The notes under the pieces: generated by a model
Databases searched by the model: none
The model's input: the letters and a program-made list of their open reading frames with translations, nothing else
What the model was told of the DNA's origin: nothing
Shown here: in pieces, positions 62,101 through 64,000 of the stretch
Numbering within the stretch: the stretch's first letter is position 1
Layout of the letters: each line of letters opens with the position of its first letter
Assembly (NCBI RefSeq): GCF_000142805.1
Contig: NC_013084.1
Span: 186,001-250,000 of the forward strand
Source: Lachancea thermotolerans CBS 6340
Taxonomy: Eukaryota; Ascomycota; Saccharomycetes; Saccharomycetales; Saccharomycetaceae
DNA length: 64,000 nt
Direction of reading: 5' to 3'
Position numbers and translations under genes: made by a program

Positions 62101-62195
62101 ACATTAGCTACGCTGGCTGCGTAAAGAGAGGGTCTCCCACTGTGCAGCGAGCGCGCGATAAATTTCGTGCTCGTCAAGAGTCTTGATCTCAGCAT
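59136..62195 (-). CDS. GCV2: Mitochondrial glycine decarboxylase P protein
   Basis: Started at the ATG at 62193-62195, the product has 1,019 residues; the frame reaches 62240 only through a TTG. The new start gives a good mitochondrial presequence ([20 protein letters not shown]). The protein has the two halves of eukaryotic P proteins: [20 protein letters not shown] at the start of the first, and [20 protein letters not shown] in the second. The pyridoxal-phosphate lysine is K755 in [20 protein letters not shown]. It decarboxylates glycine and passes the aminomethyl group to the H protein of the glycine cleavage complex, feeding one-carbon metabolism. Its place beyond SGS1 matches YMR189W, with SEO1 inserted. 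Confidence 0.96.
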   Translation of the reverse strand: MLRSRLLTSTKFIARSLHSGRPSLYAASVANVSSNQYAKIYKPAARSLEPLDTFQRRHLGPNPDNVQDMLKTMGYEDLDKFIETLVPPQVLERRPLQLEAPQKGFSEQEMLQHLQEIANKNKFQARNFIGKGYYGTVLPPVIQRNLLECPEWYTSYTPYQPEISQGRLESLLNFQTVVSDLTGLPVANASLLDEGTAAGEAMLLSFNTAKRKKSKFIVDKRLHPQTKSVLKTRATPFNIELVEVDPLEVEANKTILADKAVFGGLIQYPATDGTIIPGEIVKSIAESLHANKALLSVASDLMALTLLKPPSEFGADIALGSSQRFGVPFGYGGPHAAFFAVTEKLNRKIPGRIVGVSKDRLGSPALRLALQTREQHIKRDKATSNICTAQALLANIAANYCVYHGPQGLKDIAGRIYGFTTVLANKISAETPHTVVNNTWFDTLTIKLAEGTSSERLLKAAYEKYSINLFGVDENTVSVSLDETVTRKDLLNLLQVFGASEELPELLPEFPEELSRTDSILSNEVFNQHHSETAMLRYLHRLQSRDLSLANSMIPLGSCTMKLNSTVEMMPVTWPQFANMHPFQPVEQAEGYLELIKSLEADLADITGFDNVSLQPNSGASGEYAGLRVIKSYLEAQGQSHRNVCLIPISAHGTNPASAAMCGMKVVPVNCLSDGALDLQDLEAKAEKHKDDLAAMMITYPSTYGLFGPGIRAAIDAVHKHGGQVYLDGANMNAQVGLTSPGDLGADVCHLNLHKTFAIPHGGGGPGVGPICVKSHLGPFLPGHDLVNIATGAPSDLRISAVASAPYGSASILPISYAYIKMMGSTGLPFSSVVAILNANYMMSRLKPHYSILFAGDNSTTKHCGHEFIVDLREFKAAGVEAIDVAKRLQDYGFHAPTLAFPVPGTLMVEPTESENLQELDRFVDALIAIRREIDLYAAGDPKGAVLKNAPHSLTDLVCSTDWDARGYSREFAAFPLPFLKHNKFWPPVARLDDTYGDLNLICTCPSVEDVANDNAEHD

Positions 62196-62746
62196 TTTCT
62201 TGATCTGCTGCTTCTCGATGCCGCTGAAGGACAGACGCAAGAAACACGACAGGGTATTTCGAAAGAATTGCCTGTCCTATTTATACAATCAGCTCATTAG
62301 CTGCTTGTGATAGTGAAGTTGGAGATAGTGGAGATCTGCTTATACTTAGCGACAGGTCTGACTCGTCTCATCGAAGAAGTCAGTTGTAACGTGACCCTTT
62401 AAAGATATGACTGACTCGGTAAGAGATATATCATGTGTCACGTGATCAGATCTTAAGCTGATAGGCTGATACAGGAACCTCGCATAGCTTTCAATACTCG
62501 AGGAACCGTTGAAAGGCCTCAGCGGGTCCGAGACGTGCCCCAGGACACGATGGTAGCTAGAATTCCTGATGCGGTTTTGATTAGCCGACCAGCCGCGTCT
62601 GCGTTAGTGGGCGGGTCCTTCTCCGGAACTTGTTGTAGAAATTTCGGGTATCAGGCCCTCACGCTATCCCAAGCGCCAAATATCAGACCCTTACACTGTA
62701 GTTAGTGCCTGATATCGAATCGCCATTCTGTAGTGGGCGCTAGGAT
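62196..62746 (-). promoter_or_regulatory. GCV2 upstream region with two TGACTC elements
   Basis: On the plus strand TGACTC occurs at 62359-62364 and 62412-62417, about 165-220 bases upstream of GCV2, with an AAGAAG (CTTCTT on the gene strand) between them near 62374. TGACTC is the core bound by Bas1 and Gcn4, and CTTCTT motifs are known in S. cerevisiae GCV promoters. A CACGTGATCA lies near 62438. The distal end also holds the 3' UTR of the next gene. No other gene is seen. Confidence 0.55.
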
Positions 62747-64000
62747 TCAGACCCTGACGCTCTGGAAGTGGCGCCCCAGGTTGCAACCGAACCAATTGCC
62801 CTGAGGCCTCCAAACAATGTTGTTGATCTCGTAGTTCGCATCGCTGTAAGCCTCCTGCGGCGTGTCGATACAACGTGCAACCTTACTACTGTTCCACTTG
62901 GACGAGACAGTGTTGCTGGCAGGCGTGCTCAGGTGCGTGTTCAGATCCCACAGTAGCGCCTGGCAATCGTCTCCACACGTTAGCAGGACGTTGTGGCGAG
63001 ACGGGTGCCACTGTATTTGGTTGACAGCACCTACGTGGCCCTCTAGGGTCAGGATGGCCGCGCCCGGATAGCGCATGTCGAGAATTAGCACGCTATTGGA
63101 GTCGTGCGCGAAGGTGGCGACGACATTCGGGTCGAAGGGCGAGGGTTCTAGCCTCAGCAGTGCATTACTGCCGCTGGAGGCACTATTGCTGCCACTGCCG
63201 CTGCCGCCGCTGGCGGCACTGCTATCGCCGGAGCTCCCCGCCGTGGGCTGCGAGCTAGGCTCGTATATGATGGTGCTGTGCGCAAGCGAGCGAAGGTCGA
63301 ACACACGTACGCTGCCATCACCACCACAACTAGCAAAGAGCTGCGTAGACTGTGTCAGGAACTTGACGTCGAAGACCTCACTGTCGTGCGCAATAAGCTG
63401 CGTTTTGACGTAGTTGGTCGCCTGCAAATCCCACACGGTGCATGTGGTATCGATGGAGCTCGAGATGATCAAATTGGGGTCCACAGCATTCCAGTGGAAT
63501 GAAGAAACTGGAGGCAACTGCCCCAGCGCTGCTACCGTGCCCTGGCCACCGCTCTTGTTGTATCTGCAAAAAGACAGGTTCAGCCGTTCTTGTAGCACAA
63601 AGTCAGAGTAGTCCCACAGCCTTAGGGAGTCAGAACATGTTGCAAGCTGCTGTGAGTTTCCATTAGGACACCATTGGACTCTCGATATTGGGAACACGCA
63701 GTTTTCCTCGCCCGCCTTTTCCCAGCTGACAAGGTCCGACGAGTGCAGAATCTGCAGCTTGTTGAAAGTATCTTCCTTATACGATCCGACTGCCACGTAG
63801 TCTTCATTGCTCCAGTCCATGGCGTAGAGGGGAAAGTGAGCCTCGTAGCGGCAAGGGTAAACCACGTCCGGTTGCTGTGCTGATTGCTGCGCCGAATACA
63901 GTTGGCGAGGTGCATAGTAAGGTAGCTCATTTTGGTTGAAGCTCACGACCGGTCTCTGATAACTGCCAAACGAGATCGAGCTTCGCTTTCCGGCTTTATA
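62747..64000 (-). CDS. AN11/TTG1/DCAF7-type WD40 protein (YPL247C homologue), 5' end outside window
   Basis: The frame is open from the stop at 62747 to the right window edge, at least 417 residues. The codon at 63944-63946, which could be taken as a start, is GTG, and in-frame codons continue to base 64000 (SISFGSYQRPVVSFNQNE), so the N-terminus is outside. The propeller begins at RYEAHFPLYAMDWS and ends NNIVWRPQGNWFGCNLGRHF, close to petunia AN11, Arabidopsis TTG1 and human DCAF7. A Ser/Gly-rich insert (about bases 63165-63235) interrupts one blade. S. cerevisiae YPL247C (523 residues) is the counterpart and is a neighbour of GAL4. Family members act as scaffolds for kinases; the yeast function is little known. 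Confidence 0.9.
   Translation of the reverse strand, partial: YKAGKRSSISFGSYQRPVVSFNQNELPYYAPRQLYSAQQSAQQPDVVYPCRYEAHFPLYAMDWSNEDYVAVGSYKEDTFNKLQILHSSDLVSWEKAGEENCVFPISRVQWCPNGNSQQLATCSDSLRLWDYSDFVLQERLNLSFCRYNKSGGQGTVAALGQLPPVSSFHWNAVDPNLIISSSIDTTCTVWDLQATNYVKTQLIAHDSEVFDVKFLTQSTQLFASCGGDGSVRVFDLRSLAHSTIIYEPSSQPTAGSSGDSSAASGGSGSGSNSASSGSNALLRLEPSPFDPNVVATFAHDSNSVLILDMRYPGAAILTLEGHVGAVNQIQWHPSRHNVLLTCGDDCQALLWDLNTHLSTPASNTVSSKWNSSKVARCIDTPQEAYSDANYEINNIVWRPQGNWFGCNLGRHFQSVRV

Noticed and set aside
62196-62240. Upstream extension of GCV2 from a TTG codon
   Set aside because: Non-ATG start, and the ATG at 62195 gives a proper mitochondrial presequence.
63944-63946. GTG as the start of the YPL247C homologue
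   Set aside because: The same frame stays open to the window edge, and conserved WD40 sequence begins soon after, so the true ATG is outside the window.

Overview
The window is nuclear DNA of a budding yeast of the family Saccharomycetaceae that branched before the whole-genome duplication (WGD). A Lachancea-like species is my best guess from the moderate GC content and gene content, but I cannot fix the genus from this window. The main evidence is gene order. Genes that Saccharomyces cerevisiae holds in two separate sister tracts lie here in one interleaved row, and most duplicated pairs (SNF3/RGT2, RPL35A/B, PPH21/22, RPL41A/B, LYS20/21, INH1/STF1, GYP5/GYL1, RPL36A/B) are single.

Bases 1 to about 40.9 kb correspond to S. 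cerevisiae chromosome IV (YDL181-YDL195 interleaved with YDL130-YDL140, plus CPR6 and COA4 from chromosome XII). The order is RPO21 (cut by the window edge), CPR6, SCM3, COA4, SEC31, SNF3, NUS1, two tandem ARF genes, RPL35, UFD2, RBS1, RDI1, an OHCU-decarboxylase-like gene, PPH21, an unrecognised ORF in the YDL186W position, VMA1 without intein, RPL41 (25 codons), the YDL183C homologue, SRF1, CDC53, LYS20, a U5-40K (SNRNP40)-like WD40 gene, and INH1. From about 41.2 kb to the end the order matches chromosome XIII/XVI (YMR189-YMR194 interleaved with YPL247-YPL249): CMC4, an INA17-like membrane protein, RPL36, MRPL24, GYP5, SPG5, GAL4, SGS1, SEO1, GCV2 and the YPL247C homologue (cut by the right edge).

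The junction of the two ancestral blocks lies in a conspicuously GC-rich island (about 39.0-44.8 kb) that holds GC-rich inverted repeats and a cluster of four CACGTG sites. Three coding genes have spliceosomal introns (RPL35, RPL36, CMC4), and both ARF genes appear to have 5'-UTR introns. All five introns have GTATGT donors, and the branch-point to 3'-splice-site spacing is 9 nt in four and 10 nt in one.

Most genes are housekeeping: transcription, COPII and Arf vesicle traffic, ubiquitin ligation, V-ATPase, ribosome, mitochondrial assembly, lysine and glycine metabolism. Nutrient-sensing genes (SNF3, GAL4, SEO1) are set among them. I saw no convincing tRNA gene, transposon, LTR or CRISPR-like array. 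The most interesting items are the U5-40K-like gene, the OHCU decarboxylase, the ARF tandem pair with a near-identical coding tract, the uniform intron architecture and the GC island at the synteny junction.
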